Notes: generated from the letters alone by a model not told the origin. Counted from the stretch's first letter, positions 22,205-33,406 are shown. The stretch: 64,000 nucleotides of DNA from Heliopora coerulea (GCA_030142905.1 JASJOG010000576.1:42059-106058); one strand, 5' to 3'. Translations and numbers: made by a program.

Positions 22205-22950
22205 TCAAACGAAGCCAGTAAAAAGTCGCCTGTTTCAGGGACTGAAATATTAGACCCGGGAAAGATCTGTTAAAGCAGACGAGAATGATGAATTAACCGA
22301 CTCCACAAATGTCTTAATGGCGCAATATTCGAAGTCATCTAAGCCGCGTTTCTTTTCCTATCTTAAAAATTTTGGTCTGGATGACCTCTTTCCGCATTGT
22401 GAGATATTTAACCACAGCGCTGTTTGTTGTCATATTTCAAGCTTCGAATCAAATTCGACGCATTAAATTCGACGTCTGAACTGAAACTTGTCACTTCCAT
22501 CGCATTTTCGGAGCATTAAATTACATGCGACAAATTACATGCGACGTGTAATATAAGTGCAAGTTAAACAATAGCGGTGGACAGCTGTTTACGTAACCCA
22601 TGGGTGATAGAATATATAGCATATGTGTTTGTAATAGGATACAGCACATGTGCATATATAATTGCGTCTATGTGTGTGTGAGTTGATGCCGTGCGAATAA
22701 ACGAGTTAAAACGATTTATTGAGTCGCCCATCTTTATATTATAGACGGAACTTTGACGTCAGAACTAGGCCTAAAACTTACCTTGTGTCAAAATTCTCCG
22801 ACGTCGAACTTACAACCTCCACTGACGACCACGTGTTCCACTCGAAATTCACGACCTTTCCTTCACGTTCCGTAACTTCTTCGCTCGTATCCATAATTAT
22901 TCGACTGTCACGTGATTGCCGCAAACCCAGCCAGTCAGACAGCCACCCAC
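22205..22950. repeat. Segmental duplication, inverted copy at 54033-54545
   Basis: Shared blocks in reverse complement include GACTGAAATATTAGACCCGG, GGTCTGGATGACCTCTTTCCGC, TTTCAAGCTTCGAATCAAATTCG, AGAACTAGGCCTAA and CAAACCCAGCCAGTCAG. This copy carries an extra 200 bp (22547-22746). Confidence 0.8.
22547..22743 (+). mobile_element. Probable solo LTR (197 bp)
   Basis: Begins TGTAATATAAG and ends TTATATTATA (short imperfect inverted ends). It is flanked by GACG on both sides (22543-22546, 22744-22747), has a TATA-like ATATATAG near 22612 and AATAAA near 22696. The inverted paralogue at 54 kb reads straight through the site, showing this is an insertion. The length and 4-bp duplication fit a small LTR retrotransposon; no internal region is present. 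Confidence 0.6.
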
Positions 22951-23299
22951 ACTAAGTCGCCTGCATAGTGCAGCTTTGACCTTCAATAGAAAGGTCAGCG
23001 AACACAGAAAGGCTACCACTGCTTCCCACAATGATACACTGCTTTCATTGCCAATTTGCCTATTTTTAATATTATGGCTCATTTGTGTCAGTGCACTATT
23101 GAATTACCCAGTTTGTTTAATGGGTCAACTGACGTTGCCTTGTCGGGTTAACAATACTCGGATCATGTTTCATGCTATGGACAAATTTATTAATCTCTTT
23201 CTAGATTGCAAGATTTTGGCTTTTAAAAACAAATAAAATTTCGAGTCAGAGTCCAAGTCCGAGTCCGAGTCCGAGTCCGGGTTTCCTAGTACGCTAACA

Positions 23300-23987
23300 T
23301 TTTCAGAGATTGAATAACTAATTAACAGGTTGACAAACATATAGATCCACACAACTGTATTTGCATATTCTTGGTCAAAATTTTTTACTGGCTGCAAAAG
23401 TTATGCTCGCACCTAGAAAGCTCGCTTACCTCTCTGTCCCCTTCACCGGACAACTCTCTCTCCACAGTCGTACACAAATTCAAAAACTGCTTTCAATTAG
23501 CTTTCCTCACGTCAGTTTCCGCATGGTTTTCCGCCCAAATCTTAGCTTATCGCACTTTTTCACCTTTAAGGACAGAACAGCAAGAATACCCAAGGAACCG
23601 AAGTCTTGCATGGTTTACCAATTTAAGTATATACACTGTAGTGTGTTGTATATCGGACAGACATGCCGTCTTCGGCACAGTTGAGTTTAAGACCTCATTG
23701 GAATCTCTACCCCTACCAGAAAAAATGCGTTAACCCTTCCCTTCTAGTATTCTTTATCACCATTTTAAGACCGGCCATCCGCGGTCTCACTTGATAACTA
23801 CCATTTTAACCTCTTGCTTTTCTGTTTCTGATCTTCTTATTAAATAAAGTTTAATAATTCAAAACTCAAACCGTTTCATAACGAAAATATTGGCTATGTT
23901 TCACTTCACTGTTCTGACATCTCAACTCCGACACTTCCTTTCCTTTTCCTTCAAAGGATGCTGATTCATTACAATATATTTTAACCA
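23300..23987 (+). pseudogene. 5'-truncated Penelope-like element (RT tail and GIY-YIG endonuclease)
   Basis: The plus strand reads LAYLSVPFTG, HFFTFKDRTARIPKEPKS, VYQFKYIHCSVLYIGQTC, then after a frameshift HHFKTGHPRSHLITTIL and SDLLIK-stop-SLIIQ. This is the pattern of the Penelope C-terminal GIY-YIG endonuclease, with YIGQT being the YIG half of the motif. It interrupts sequence that is continuous in the inverted paralogue near 15.25 kb. Confidence 0.82.
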
Positions 23988-24239
23988 CGTTAATGGCTCA
24001 ATTTCAAATATAGTGCTGGGCTTTGATATTTTTGTTAAGATCACGTTACCGGCGTCTGGTTCATCCATAGCCACAATTCTAAAATTTAATATATACGCCA
24101 AACTATGACAATCAGGAGTTGTTGTGAGCGCAACGAACCTCTTGCCCCAAGACGCCGAATATCTCAATCAGACAGCGATACTCTTATCACATGGTTCGTC
24201 GCATTACGTTGAAGCAAAAGACCAGAAATATCCGATGTC

Positions 24240-24560
24240 AACCAAAAGTAATTGGTTGCAGAACCGAAGTGAGAATTCTTACATCAGCCCCGCAATCTTT
24301 TTCCTTCGTCGCGCGCACCATGGCTTTCGCCTCGTTTCTTTTTCGCCTGCTTTTCTCGCAGGAATAAACTTAAACACCCTGGGAGTTAAGGTAGTCATCA
24401 CTTCATATTAGATATTAAAGAACTAGTCTTAATCTCGTTACCTGATTCACTTTTCGGCATCGCAGATTCTTCGCTATCACTTTGGCTTTCCGTATCTGTT
24501 TCTGTATGTAAAATACCGAAAGTTAGTTCCTTCAAAAACTTTGCCCGAACATTAGAGTTT
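24240..24560 (-). repeat. Exon-containing duplication, direct copy at 31850-32120
   Basis: Both copies share CTCGCGCGCACC-TGGCTTT, GGAG-CAAGGTAGT, a CCTGATT...TTTGGCTTT...CTGTTTCTG block and AAATTCCTTCAA-like tails. The block includes a minus-strand linker exon in each copy. This points to tandem or exon-level duplication within the minus-strand gene family. Confidence 0.7.
24442..24501 (-). CDS. Predicted linker exon (phase 1-1), SQSDSEE repeat
   Basis: Minus strand: ATTTTACATACAG acceptor, 60 bp open in one frame (TDTESQSDSEESAMPKSES), then donor GTAACG. Length 2+57+1 gives a phase 1-1 exon, as for the other linker exons of this family. The SQSDSE core also occurs in the 35.7 kb exon (SQNDSGK, QQSDSEK, DDSEK) and the 32.05 kb exon (SQNDSKE). 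Too short to call alone; support comes from splice sites, phase and the paralogue. Confidence 0.55.
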
Positions 24561-24569
24561 TAAAAAAAT

Positions 24570-27043
24570 TCAGATATTATTACCTTTGTCATTGCTGACA
24601 TTACCGCCATTTCTAAATTCCTTATATGTTTCTCAGTTGACTAGAAATACGTGTACGCAGCAAACCCTCGCCCACAATTCCATTACATCGCTTGAGAACC
24701 AGTAGGGTTGAGAACAATCCTGGTAGTCTTACGTGAACTGTTCAACAGCAAATTTGCGAAAAGAAGACGAATTTAAACTTTTCCGGGAAGTTTTAAAACC
24801 CAGAAAAAAGCAGTTGCTTTTCGAACGTGGAAAAGATGATCATCCACAAGTCACCGTGTTCAGACACAGTAAAAGCTTTAACTGGAGGACCAATCATATG
24901 CTCTGTCAGTGGCATATATATATAGGCGACAGAGGGGGCGACCGCCCCGGATATTCCTGTCGGAAAATTTAGAGCTTGTCGGAAAATTTGAAGGAGGATA
25001 CTTTACTATATTTCGTTTGCTAAGAAGTCAAAAAACCTTCAGGACTAGAAACGTCAAAAACTGGACATTTGTACATCATAGAAATGATACAATATTACGG
25101 TAAATTGAAACAGATTTAAACATCTTTAACCTAAACCGAATACAGAAAACCGAACGTTTTCTTTTGAAATATGGCAATTGTCTGCCTACAAATTAATGTG
25201 AGAAAATTCATTCCTCCCGGTTCACGTTGACTGGCGCCTAACAGTGTGAAGTCCGCCCATAGCAACGTCAATTCAATTTCATCGTTTTAATTTTAAAACA
25301 ACGCGTTAATTAACGCACAGTCATTTATTTTAGTGCACATTAGTGCACATTTACTTTAGTGCACAGTCAATTGCAAATGCGGTAGTACAAACATAGAAAA
25401 ATCGTGTAATCAAAATAGCCTATAAAATTGTTGGTAACATTTTGTGTTCTGAAAAGAAGCCAGTCAATGCTCGTTAGCGCCGCTGTGTCCGCGTACTACA
25501 GCCAGGGCTAGACTGTTGTCACTAATTGACAACTCTAAATGACTACCAAAAAGCGTTTGCCGTTTGTTCAGGTAACCCGATTTTGGTTAACTCTTGTCAA
25601 AAATTTTTCAAATCTCACCCCTCTCCAGAAACTGTTATATACTCCGCTGTGCTCTGTAAATATGCCGCCAACAGGACGTGGTTGGTATTACGTTTTAAAA
25701 AAGCGAGAATATAAGGTGGTGAGAACGAAGGGATGAAGATAAAAAGGAGTGTAAAATAAAGATTGACAAAAAAACACAATACACCCGAGACTTGAGCAAG
25801 ACTGAAGTGAAAAACGTTTTCGCCGAAGGAGAGTATGATGATAAAAGTCCAGTTTGGTTTCCGAGCCTGAGATGAATCCCGACGTCTTCAGTGGGGAGAC
25901 GTTCCATGAGAAGACGATCCAGAAAGAGGAAATGAAATCCTTGAAAGGAAAGCGGAGAGAGAATCCATAAACCGTCACTGCCTGGACAAATCTTGTTGAC
26001 GTTGAGTTTTATCCCATTTCTCCAACTAACTGGCAATGAACGCTGTCCGATTTAGTACTAAAAAATATTGAAAAGCCACCGTCCAACACAAATGAATCAC
26101 CCGCAATCTACACTTCATTTCTCCATTAAAAACCAGCAAAATCCAGACGATGATATTTGGTTCAACAAGTCTCCCACAGGAAAAAATGAAATCGGGAAGC
26201 TACTTTTAAAGTCTACTCAGAACAATGGTCTGTGAGGAAGATTAACCAACCATTCCGTTCTCAAAACCTTTGTTTCAAGGCTTCTCGATTCAGTCGTAAC
26301 TGTGAATTATGTAGCCAAGAAAATGGTTACCAGAACTTCAAAAGTCTCAATTCATACAAATCACCATTCATTCAATATCAGCGAAGAATATAGTTTACAC
26401 TGAGTCGCTCAGTGAATGTCCGGGCAACAAGTGCAAGCTCCAATTCCTTGACGTTTTTGCCAGTTATTCATCAAAAAGAACCAAGTCAAAGCGTCGCTGT
26501 GAAAAGTCATCAGTTAGGCATATTCCATGGAGCTAAGTTTGAAAAAAGTGCTCTTTGAATATCACGTCATGAATTGTCCAGTTATTAAGATGGTCCCAAA
26601 AAGTGAGACCAGCTGTAAGCACAGACACTTCTAAGGAAAGCTATTTCGTGTGCTGGTCTTCAATCATTTTCCGTTTTCAGTGTTCAAATGATGTCAACAT
26701 CTTCAGAGAGGTCCATACAAGCGAAAAAAGACCAAGACCAATATCTTTTAATCCGGAACATTGTTTGTTCAGCAACATACCAGTCCCCGAGTTTGCATAC
26801 GGCATGCTGGAGTGAACCAGAATTCACAGATATATAACTGCATTTAACAAGTTGAAAATTGCTTCAAAGTCCATATGCTGTGATAGAAAAATGAATGACG
26901 CCATTTGAGTGTTCATGACGTCATCTGTTTCTCTGTACTCTCATGAATGACGTCAACCGTGTCTTCGTACTTTGAGGGAAAGTGAGATTCGTCCAATAAG
27001 AGCATGGGTAGGATGCGTGTTATTTTACACACACACAATTTTT
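24570..27043. other. Mostly unrecognised stretch upstream of a Penelope remnant
   Basis: About 2.5 kb without a recognisable gene. Some of the distal part may be eroded 5' Penelope sequence because a Penelope C-terminal region starts at 27044, but I could not read conserved RT motifs here. Confidence 0.4.
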
Positions 27044-27998
27044 TTTTAAGTGAATTTTCTTGATGTCACCCTTAACCTTCCGAAAGAATCCTACAAACCC
27101 TTCAAGAAACCGAACGACAACCCCATCTGTCTCAACACCAAATCAAACCATCCACCGACAATTATTAAACCACTTCCAAAAAACACAAGTAGACGAATCA
27201 GCGACATATCCTCCAGCAAAGAAATCTTTGACAAAGCGGCACCGTACTACAAAAACGCGCTAAAGGCAAGAGGATATGAAAAATTCCTAGAATTCAACTT
27301 ATGTAACAACGACCGCGATGCAAGCGGAAAAAAGAAAGAAAGCAAAGCATTATCTGGTTCAACCCTCCGTATAGCAGGAACGTACAAACAAACGCAGCCA
27401 AGAAATTTCTCCGACTTCTCGATAAATATTTTCCGAAGAACCACAAGCTCCGTAAAATTTTCAATCAGAAGAACTTCAAAGTCAGTTACAACTGCATGCC
27501 TAATATGTCCAACATCATCGCGTCAAACAATCAAAAGATCCTTAGCACAGCAGAAAAAAAGAAACGAACTTAGAAATGCAACTGCAATACCAAAGAAACA
27601 TGTCCACTCCAAAGAGAATGCCTCACTCAAAAGAATGCCTCGTTTTCCAAGCCCGCTTCATGAACAACTCAAGTAACTACAAGACAAACAACATCAGACT
27701 CACTGAGCACACCTTCAAAGACCGCCTTTACAGACACCGTAACTCATTCCGCCACCGAAACAAGATTAACTCTACGCAACTCTCAAAATTCATTTGGAAC
27801 CAACGGAATAACAGTAGCATCAACATAAAACGGTCCATCCTAGACAGAGCGCTGGCCTTTCAAATCGGGCCAAAAAGATACCAACTATGCCTCAGTAAGA
27901 AACTCCAAATAATTTTCCCAAAATATGATCTATTCAACAAACGAAACGAACTTCTGAGGTATATATCTTACAAATGTGCGAGCTTGGAGATATCTTGA
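27044..27998 (+). pseudogene. Penelope-like retroelement, RT C-terminus to GIY-YIG, frameshifted
   Basis: Starts in NFLDVTLNLPKESYKPF with NTKSNHPPTIIKPLPK and SRRISDISSSKEIFDKA, conserved C-terminal RT/thumb blocks of Penelope elements. In another frame it reads IIWFNPPYSRNVQTNAAKK, HKLRKIFNQKNFKVSYNCMP and CNCNTKETCPLQRECL. The endonuclease part follows (LTEHTFKDRLYRHRNSFRHR, STQLSKFIWN, CLSKKLQII). At least two frameshifts and the missing 5' half make it non-functional. It is a different lineage from the 23.4 and 52.4 kb copies, which lack the IWFNPPYS block. Confidence 0.88.
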
Positions 27999-28009
27999 GA
28001 TGACAGATG

Positions 28010-28125
28010 AACGTTCGTCAAGTCCTATTCTCAGAAAAACGATTTCCGAGCCCCAGACGGGAATTGAACTCGCAACCTTCTGATAACCGGTGAGACGATC
28101 TAACCATTGAGCTACCAAGACTCAG
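28010..28125 (-). repeat. tRNA-derived SINE
   Basis: The minus strand begins TGGTAGCTCAATGGTTAGA (box A) and has GGTTGCGAGTTCAATTCC (box B), then a GGCTCGGAAATCGTTTTTCTGAGA tail. The same family occurs as an inverted pair at 55861-56069. It directly abuts the Penelope 3' end. Confidence 0.7.
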
Positions 28126-28439
28126 ATGGTGAGCTCAGGTCTTAATCAATGCATTACATACACATATGCAAACACAGATAAGTACTACCAAATTTTGCTC
28201 CCCAGTCACCACGTGTGTAAGGAGATTTCACGTGCATCGAGATTAGTACCCTTGCACCGCATTTCAAACAGTGGGCGAAGGAACGAAGAAAATGATTACT
28301 ACAGTGATTGTCTGGGAAATCAGCTAAATCTAGCTTATAAAAATTAGCTTTAATAAAAGTTTTGTAAATAATACTAATGTAGCTTTACTTACATACAAGG
28401 GGATGTCAAAAAGTTCTGAGCTTGCCGTACTTAAAGAAG

Positions 28440-29947
28440 AAACACAACCTTGATTCATATTCATTTTTCAACGTAATCCCCCCGACATTGATGCACTTGT
28501 CCCATCTCTTGAAAATCTTTTCAATGCCTTGCCTGTAGAAACCAATATCTTGACTCTTGAAACCACTTCTTTACAGACCCAGTGAGGTCATCTTCATCCT
28601 TAAATCTCCTCCCACGAAGGTGTTTCTTCAGATTCCCAATCAGGTGGTAGTCACTGGAAGCCAGATCTGAGAATAGGGAAGGTGAGGCAATAGCTTCATG
28701 TCTACACTCCTTCACAGCAGCCACCGCGACCTTGCTGATGTGGATTGAAGCATTGTCCTGTTGGAGGACGACACCAAGACGGAGTTTTCCTCCTCTCTTT
28801 GTCTCGATGGATTGACGCAAGTGGTGCAAGAGGTCTGCATAATAATTACCAGTCATTGTTTTATCACTGGGTAGATAATCAATGTGCATTACTCCTTAAC
28901 TATCCCTGAATACAGTAGTCATGATCTTCTTAAAGGATTTTGATGCCTTGAACATTATGGTTGTTGGGAATCCCACGTGTTTCCACTGCACAGATTCCTG
29001 TTTGAATTCAGGGTCATAGTAATGTATCCAGGTTTTATCACAGCTAACCAGTCTGGAATGAGAGTCTGCTGGGTTCTCGTTGAACCTGGAGAAAAGTGTC
29101 TCCGCTGATGGTCACCCTGGCCTCCTTCAATTCAGCTGTCAGCATTTTGGGTATGCTTGTTCCACAAACCTTGGACAAGTGTAAATGTTCACGGAAGATA
29201 TTCTTAATGGATCCATGACAGGCCAGTTTTCTCAGCTATCTCAACAGTGGAAATTCGTCTGTCTTCCAGGACATGTTTGTGCACTGTATCAGTGTTTTCA
29301 AGGGACATTGCTGTTACCAGGGCCGCCGAGAGGGGGGCAGAGGGGCAAATTGCCCCGGGCCCCCAAATCAAAGGGGCCCCAAAATTGGAAGGATTTAGCA
29401 TGGGTTGGTTTTGACCAATCAGCGATAATCTACCAGACATAAAACGATTAACCTTTACGGTGTTAACAAATTGAAATTTATACAGAACGTCTTACAGAAG
29501 CGGAAAGGTTTTTGGGTTTTTGTATTTTCCTGTAACAATTTAAATTACAGCTTGAATAAAGTGCATCTTACACGACGTATTGACATTGAAACGCAAGGAT
29601 GCGAAGGGATAATTAGTGCTATACAAGGGGTGACGTGTACACCTGCTCTCAAAACTTCATGTAAGCTGGGGCTCTATTTATGACGTCATAAATAGGGCCC
29701 CAGAAAAAGTTTTGTCCCAGGCCCCGCTAATTCTCTTGGCGGCCCTGGCTGTTTCTGGCCAGACAGAACGAGGTTCGTCTTCCAGATGTTTTCTCCCACG
29801 TTTGAATTCTTCTATCCAGCATTTGACAGTAGCATATGAAGGGGCAGAGCCTCCATATACTATACACATTCGTTCATGTATCTTCTTCCCCGTTTCTCCC
29901 TCCATGGTCAGAAACCTTATCACAGCTCTGTGTTCATTATTCGCCAT
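28440..29947 (-). pseudogene. Mariner DD34D transposase, multiply broken
   Basis: The N-terminal part (MANNEHRAVIRFLTMEGETG, APSYATVKCWIEEFKRG, 29947 to about 29750) is the mariner helix-turn-helix. After the MITE the frame resumes with ENTDTVHKHVLEDRRISTVE, then SCDKTWIHYYDPEFK (first Asp). VVLQQDNASIH (second Asp) is followed 34 residues later by DLASSDYHL (third Asp), so the DD34D spacing is intact. A TAA at about 28899 replaces one codon between the first two motifs. The last part (GIEKIFKRWDKCINVGG) is out of frame. Confidence 0.88.
29318..29747. mobile_element. hAT MITE nested in mariner
   Basis: Starts CAGGGCCGCCGAGAG, ends CTTGGCGGCCCTG (inverted). It is flanked by GCTGTTAC (29310-29317) and GCTGTTTC (29748-29755), an 8-bp duplication with one difference. 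It splits the mariner transposase coding region. It does not code for protein; GGGGCAAATTGCCCCGGG palindromes lie just inside. Confidence 0.85.
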
Positions 29948-30130
29948 ATTGGATTTTTATTTGCGAGGTACTTCGTGACAGATCACGTTAGATTCACACC
30001 GGAAATAATAAAGCAAACTATATGTAGCAAACTGCTTGTGACAACATTACTACATATTACCATACAAACAAAATTAAGACCGTAGTTATCTAACGAAGCT
30101 AAGCTCAAAACTTTTTGACACCCTCTTGTA

Positions 30131-31849
30131 TTTCCTTCGAAATTTTGGACAAGTGCCTTCATTAGTTTATCTGACAAATAAGGGCAGATTCTGAACAGAA
30201 CTAATCGGAGCATTTCTTTTTATCTGAATAATGGTCCAAGGAGATTGTTTTAAATTAGAGTTTCTTTGTTGTCCCTGTTTGAAATCAGTGGGATCTGTAG
30301 GCAAAGACTATGCTTACAATGAAGTCCTTCGTCTACGTATACTTTTCATTTTTAGGTCTTGAACCAATATATTCTAGTAGACTAGAATTTTCTCTTAAAA
30401 TAAGGTGTACTATTCATCCTTTAATACCAAGAGATTTGGCGTTCGAATTGGTTAAGTGCAACTCAAGTCCAAATTGACGACACCCTTACTGAAGAATAAA
30501 ACTTACTCAACTTTATGTCATGCTTATACATTTTCACGCCTTATAAATTTGTTTAACTCGACCAAAATCCCAGTGAGAACAAGGGAATACTTTTGCGGCA
30601 ACTTTATTAGGCAACCACCATTGTTGACCGAATAACAAAAGCGTGGTGAGTTTTTGAAGCCACCATAAAGGATGAGGTACAATAGACTTGGTTGCGAGAC
30701 TTTAATAACCAAATATAATTGAACCTCGAAATTTTGCGTATCAGGCATGGAATATGCCAGCAGATCCTGAGTAGAAATATCTGACAATTTCAACATTCAA
30801 ACAAATAACACTCTAATCATAGTAATCTGATTGGCCAATCGTACGCACTTTCAACAAAACATGTTTTTTTTTTTCAATTGACCCGATGAAGGGAGCATCG
30901 CTCGGGATGTCGTCTCGGAAATATTTAAATAAAGCTACTTTATTTTTTGTTTACATAGTAACGTTCCCTCAAAATATGTAAACCTTTTCACCCATTTAAA
31001 GCTCCGAGGTTTCGAAAAAAGAGATAAGGACAACCCAGTAATGAAAGTACGGCGCTGTCTCTCAAATATTCATAACAGTTATTTAAAGAGTGTGCTAATC
31101 AACTTTTGATACCTCACCATTTTGGTTGTAACGTAGGTGATCAAGTACCTTTATCCCAGTTCCGTACTTATCTTGGTCCCGTGCCACTGGTGATCACTCA
31201 CTCTTACCCTTACTAATTAGCCTGGTTCCAAACGTTTTCAGGTTTGCTCAATTTTTTGATTTTGAAGATTTGGTCAAGTGAGAAAGCGAGAAAGCGAGAA
31301 AAGCAAAGCCTGTGCATCGTAATTGAGAGTTACTCATTAAACTGACCCAGTCTGAATCCGTGGCTCAGATTTCAACCCTGGAATTCTGACTGGTTACTTT
31401 TAGGATCTGTTGTCATATGGCACATTACAGGGGCGTCTTGTGCTGAAGTCAGTTTTTCCCCTTTGTAACTCTTTGGTGCGCTTACTTCAAGTGTGAATGA
31501 ATTTTGTCAATCTGATGCAGATGCTCGACTGAAGTCAATCAGAGGGATTGAATGAAAGTATCCATTCCACAGTCTTTGTCCGGTTTGATTTAAATAGGGA
31601 TGGAGTTATGCAGTTTTCTCGACTAAAGAAACAAGTCAAGAGAAACTGAAAACACACTGTTGAAAATTTGTGATCTATTAGCCAAAGAAATTAGATTTTG
31701 CCAAGTCATGGACAGCGATGTCGCCTTAACATACCAAAAAATTTTCCAAGTTTTAACAAATTTTCTCCTGGCCTGCATCGTTTCCAATACCCCGATCTCA
31801 CAGGCAGGGGCATCCAGACGTTGAAGAGAACTCCAGAAATTTGCTATGT
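30131..31849. other. Mostly non-coding, one hammerhead-like remnant
   Basis: Nothing recognised apart from CCGATGAAGGGAGCATCGCTC...CGGAAATATTTAAATAAAG (about 30881-30945). This resembles degenerate Penelope 3' hammerhead-type sequences, but the core does not match well. Confidence 0.35.
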
Positions 31850-32034
31850 CGATCAGAAGGAATTAACTACTGCATGGAAGTCAGATTTTTAACATCATTC
31901 CACGAGGTCTTCCTATCCTCGCGCGCACCTTGGCTTTTGTCTTCTTGTTTGTTTGCTTGTCTTGCTGTCAAAAATGAGCCTGAAAACCTCAGGAGCCAAG
32001 GTAGTTACACAACACAGACCTAATTATTCCTCGC

Positions 32035-32088
32035 CTGATTGACTTGTTATATATTCTTTGGAATCATTTTGGCTTTTTATACCTGTTT
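32035..32088 (-). CDS. Predicted linker exon (phase 1-1), paralogue of 24442-24501
   Basis: The minus strand acceptor GGAATTTGCAG is followed by 54 open bases (TGIKSQNDSKEYITSQS) aligned with the 24.5 kb exon. The donor position reads GCGAGG instead of GTAACG, so it is either a GC donor or a decayed site. Phase would be 1-1. Confidence 0.45.
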
Positions 32089-32198
32089 CTGCAAATTCCT
32101 TCAAGTAATTCTTTCAAAAAAATTCCGTAAGAAAAAGCTATGGAACACTAAAGTTTAAATTAAATCAAAATGAATTAAAGTAAAATAATTATCATTAC

Positions 32199-32231
32199 CA
32201 TCATCACTACATTCCCCGTCGATTTTCGCGT
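32199..32231 (-). CDS. Predicted 33-bp acidic microexon (phase 1-1)
   Basis: Minus strand: strong acceptor AATTCTCTTTGCAG, 33 bp coding (AKIDGECSDD between split codons), strong donor GTAATGATA. The phase (2+30+1) fits the neighbouring exons. A diverged counterpart with the donor GTAATAAT lies near 24.58 kb. Confidence 0.55.
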
Positions 32232-32829
32232 CTGCAAAGAGAATTTTATATATATAAATATAATTAGGATAAACTACCAACTCAAGTCATCTTACTTAAA
32301 GAAGATACTAGGAAAGGTAAACTCCGGGAATATAAAGCGGCTTGGAGATTTTTCGATAAGATAAAATGCAATACAATACAGCAGCAAATGACAAACCAGT
32401 TTGGAAATTTATTATTACTGATAACAATTAAGGTCCAACAGCCATGATAACATAGAAGATTTAAAGATATTTAATGACAATATTCCGCTGAGCCTGGCAA
32501 CTTCAGCAGAGTTTGACAGATTTTAATTCTGATAAGTGAGAACTAAATGCAAATCAGACATACCACAGATTTACAAATGACGTTAAATTAGAAATAAGCG
32601 TTAGCAATTGAATGATTTAGTATTAAAAATAACCATATTGACTTTAGGGAATACTTCAAAACGATAAGAGTGGGTCGGAAGTTTTGGTGGCGTTAAGCGA
32701 AGGTTTAAGTTTACTACCAAAGAGGCCTTCTCTCAGGAGGAGTTCAAAACTAGTGGATAAAGAGGTTATATGGTGGAAGAAATCGTAGGGAATAATAAGG
32801 TGACAGGTGTTTAGTTTTAGCATTCTTAC

Positions 32830-32993
32830 CTTTTGGTACTTTACTGAATTCCACACAGGAAAGAACGTCCTCCGAAATCTCTCGAAGATCACCCATTGAA
32901 GGCACAACCCCGTTTTTGCACGTAATGACTAAACACCTTCTCCCAGACTGTTCATCTGCCCAGTCAATCCTGTAACCTTCTATCCAATCAAAT
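32830..32993 (-). CDS. Exon encoding the DW-motif small domain shared with the protease exon
   Basis: Minus strand acceptor AAAATATAG then 164 bp encoding FDWIEGYRIDWADEQSGRR, LVITCKNGVVPSMGDLREI and SEDVLSCVEFSKVPK, ending in donor G|GTAAG. This aligns with residues 7-60 of the 3.4-4.5 kb exon (DW-(I/V)-E, (V/M)ITC, VP-M--LRE, VEF). Entry phase 2 matches the exit phase of the 33077-33152 exon; exit phase is 1. Function unknown; recurrence next to the protease suggests an adaptor or dimerisation role (inference). Confidence 0.7.
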
Positions 32994-33076
32994 CTATATT
33001 TTGTAGAAAATAGAACGTAGTTATATTATCTTGTTACTAACCCAAACTGTGTATTTATATGATACTCATATATTAC

Positions 33077-33152
33077 CTTCTTAGTGTAGTTTCATGAACA
33101 TCTTTCAAAGTACCATCCTTATTGGTGTTACCATCAAGCCAGGAGTCTCCTC
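33077..33152 (-). CDS. Predicted exon upstream of the DW-motif domain exon
   Basis: Minus strand acceptor CTTCTTTCCTAAG, 76 bp open (GDSWLDGNTNKDGTLKDVHE, TTLR), donor AG|GTAATATA. It enters in phase 1 and leaves in phase 2, which fits the phase of the 32830-32993 exon exactly, so the two splice in frame with a split Arg codon. Confidence 0.6.
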
Positions 33153-33190
33153 CTTAGGAAAGAAGATACGTAATGCAATGAATACTGCAC

Positions 33191-33406
33191 CTACAGGAGG
33201 AGGACAACTTGTTGTCGTTGTTGCTTTTGTGTGGCACTCCGGATGACGTGCCACCCCGGGCAAACGCCCCTTGCCCCTTTAATCCGGGCTTGAGTATTTG
33301 AAACGATCCAGTCTGGAATAAATATCTCAAAAAGAAAGAAGCATCGCTGTCTTTGGCAAGGGAAAGGAGAATTTGTTTGGTCGGTCATACCTAACATGAC
33401 CAACTA
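33191..33406. repeat. Duplicated flank of Tc1 copy (inverted copy of 14813-15030)
   Basis: Reverse-complement match to 14813-15030, including GCATCGCTGTCTTTGGCAAG and CCTTTAATCCGGGCTTGAG. Confidence 0.8.

Larger units (their letters stand above)
28396..30128 (-). mobile_element. Mariner-family transposon (SETMAR-like transposase), with nested hAT MITE
   Basis: Ends are CAAGGGGATGTCAAAAAGTT and (reversed) CAAGAGGGTGTCAAAAAGTT, about 27 bp of inverted repeat. TA flanks both ends (28394-28395, 30129-30130). It contains a broken DD34D transposase on the minus strand and a 430-bp hAT MITE at 29318-29747. Confidence 0.9.

Noticed and set aside
25526..26036. Overlapping frames of 60-113 codons on both strands
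   Set aside because: Low-information sequences overlapping each other, with no recognisable motif; not called as genes.
30881..30945. Sixth hammerhead-like motif (CCGATGAAGGGAGC...GGAAATATTT)
   Set aside because: The CUGANGA block lacks its first bases in proper context and stem II does not end at GAAA; only a weak resemblance.
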